DNA from: Thioalkalivibrio sp. ALE31
GTDB lineage: Bacteria > Pseudomonadota > Gammaproteobacteria > Ectothiorhodospirales > Ectothiorhodospiraceae
Length of the DNA: 64,000 nt
Assembly (NCBI RefSeq): GCF_000377405.1
Contig: NZ_KB905020.1
Coordinates: 558,001 to 622,000, forward strand
Direction: 5' to 3'
Part shown: in pieces, positions 63,225 to 64,000 of the stretch
Layout: the number at the start of each line of letters is the position of its first letter
How positions within the stretch are numbered: the stretch's first letter is position 1
The notes under the pieces: model-generated
Told to the model about the DNA's origin: nothing
Database searches by the model: none
Seen by the model: the letters and a program-made list of their open reading frames with translations, nothing else
Program-made: the position numbers and the translations under genes

Positions 63225-63355
63225 GCGCCCCTGCTCCGGAATGGATGGTCACCGCCGGCATGGCCGCAACGTCCCCATTAGTGTAGGGAAAGTACGTTCG
63301 GTTCGCGCGCTCCGGGCCCCGTTTTCGCGCCGTTCCCGGCGCATTCGGCCACCCC

Positions 63356-64000
63356 TCAGGCCGCGTTGCTGCGCCGTGCCTGGGCCTCGCCGGGCGGGAT
63401 CGAGACCACCTCGGAGGCATCGTCGCGATAGAGGTAGTCGCGCGTCAACGGCACCGCGTCCTGCTGCTTGGCCATCTGCACGTGGAAGACCACCTGTCCC
63501 CACCAGCGGAAGGTCCCCTCGCAACTGGCCAGATAGAACTCCCACATGCGGCAGAAGCGCTCGTCAAAGCGCGTCACGGCCTCGGCTCGGACCTTCTGGA
63601 AGCGGCGGTACCACTCAGCCAGTGTCTCGGCATAGTGCAGCCGCCAGAACTCGATGTCCGTGGTGTACAGCGGGGTGGGTTCCAGCGCACTCATCACCTC
63701 GGACAGCGCCGGGGTGTACCCGCCCGGAAAGATGTATTTGCTGAGCCACGGGTTGGAGGTGCCCGGCGGCTCCTGCCGCCCGATGGTATGCAGCACGGCG
63801 ATGCCGTCGGGCGTCAGGAGGTCGTGTACCCGCTGGAAGAACGTACCGTAGTTGGGTGTGCCGACATGCTCGAACATGCCGACGCTGACAATCCGGTCGT
63901 ACTGGTCCTCGTGCTCGCGGTAGTCCTGGTAGAGAAACCGCACCCGATCCTCCAGCCCGCGTCGCCCGGCCTCCTCCCGGGCCACCCGCAGCTGCTCCCG
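63356..64000 (-). CDS. cfa: Cyclopropane-fatty-acyl-phospholipid synthase, C-terminal part (cut by window edge)
   Basis: 214 codons run from the window edge to the stop; the N-terminus lies beyond 64000. It methylenates unsaturated acyl chains of membrane lipids with SAM. Family motifs are YDRIVSVGMFEHVGTPNYGTFF, IFPGGYTPALSEV, LHYAETLAEWYRRF, RMWEFYLASCEGTFR and the C-terminal VFHVQMAKQQDAVPLTRDYLY. The codon at 63985 is internal. The 131-bp gap to the next gene holds nothing I can name. Confidence 0.93.
   Translation of the reverse strand, partial: REQLRVAREEAGRRGLEDRVRFLYQDYREHEDQYDRIVSVGMFEHVGTPNYGTFFQRVHDLLTPDGIAVLHTIGRQEPPGTSNPWLSKYIFPGGYTPALSEVMSALEPTPLYTTDIEFWRLHYAETLAEWYRRFQKVRAEAVTRFDERFCRMWEFYLASCEGTFRWWGQVVFHVQMAKQQDAVPLTRDYLYRDDASEVVSIPPGEAQARRSNAA

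Overview
The window is GC-rich, tightly packed chromosomal DNA from a gammaproteobacterium. The core blocks follow the Escherichia coli order: suhB / trmJ - iscRSUA-hscBA-fdx-iscX, then ndk-rlmN-rodZ-hisS-yfgM-bamB-der. High GC, an oxygen-dependent cobalamin pathway, a Na+-coupled NSS transporter, two photolyases and several c-type cytochromes would suit a halophilic or haloalkaliphilic sulfur oxidiser such as Thioalkalivibrio (Ectothiorhodospiraceae). That genus guess is inference; no marker in the window proves it.

Layout. 1-5.9 kb: end of an EAL phosphodiesterase, a DUF1249 protein, phosphoglucomutase, a sodium symporter and an aminotransferase. 5.9-14.5 kb (minus strand): ndk, rlmN, pilF, rodZ, hisS, yfgM, bamB, der. 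14.9-22.2 kb (minus): the whole isc operon behind a recognisable IscR operator, with cysE and trmJ upstream. 22.4-25.4 kb: suhB and an exported DUF255 thioredoxin-like protein, facing each other across a large inverted repeat. 25.5-29.8 kb: a light/DNA-repair unit with a CarH/LitR-like MerR regulator behind three 11-bp operator repeats, an iron-sulfur photolyase-like protein and a CPD photolyase. 29.9-34.4 kb: a DsrE-like protein and a 1,274-residue BTAD/AAA regulator whose leader looks like a variant cobalamin riboswitch. 34.5-36.4 kb (minus): gltX - tRNA-Ala - small membrane protein - tRNA-Glu - terminator. 36.5-40.3 kb: a DUF4399 protein, cytochrome c peroxidase with an FNR box upstream, then a clear cobalamin riboswitch leading into a porin and a cytochrome c'-like protein.

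40.5-61.2 kb is a corrinoid region, nearly all on the minus strand and mostly linked by 4-bp ATGA overlaps. From a second clear cobalamin riboswitch it runs btuB, PduO-type adenosyltransferase, an exported CobN-like giant, an ExbB-like channel, a DUF2149 (ExbD-like) protein, cobO, cobB, cobA, cbiD, an ABC-2 transporter pair, cobG, cobH, cobI, cobJ; then cobK (plus strand), cobL, cobE and cobM. The ring-building enzymes are of the aerobic type (CobG) except that CbiD stands where CobF would be.

The most interesting system is the btuB / CobN-like / ExbB-like / DUF2149 set. The CobN homologue has a signal peptide, a C-terminal membrane anchor and a long histidine-rich insert, so it should act in the periplasm, away from ATP and from CobS/CobT. 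The adjacent ExbB/ExbD-like pair could supply proton-motive force instead. I propose a proton-driven periplasmic machine that inserts, removes or recruits corrinoid metal, analogous to the CobN-like HmuS of Bacteroidetes hmu loci. The window ends with an unrecognised 632-residue membrane protein and the end of a cyclopropane fatty acid synthase gene.
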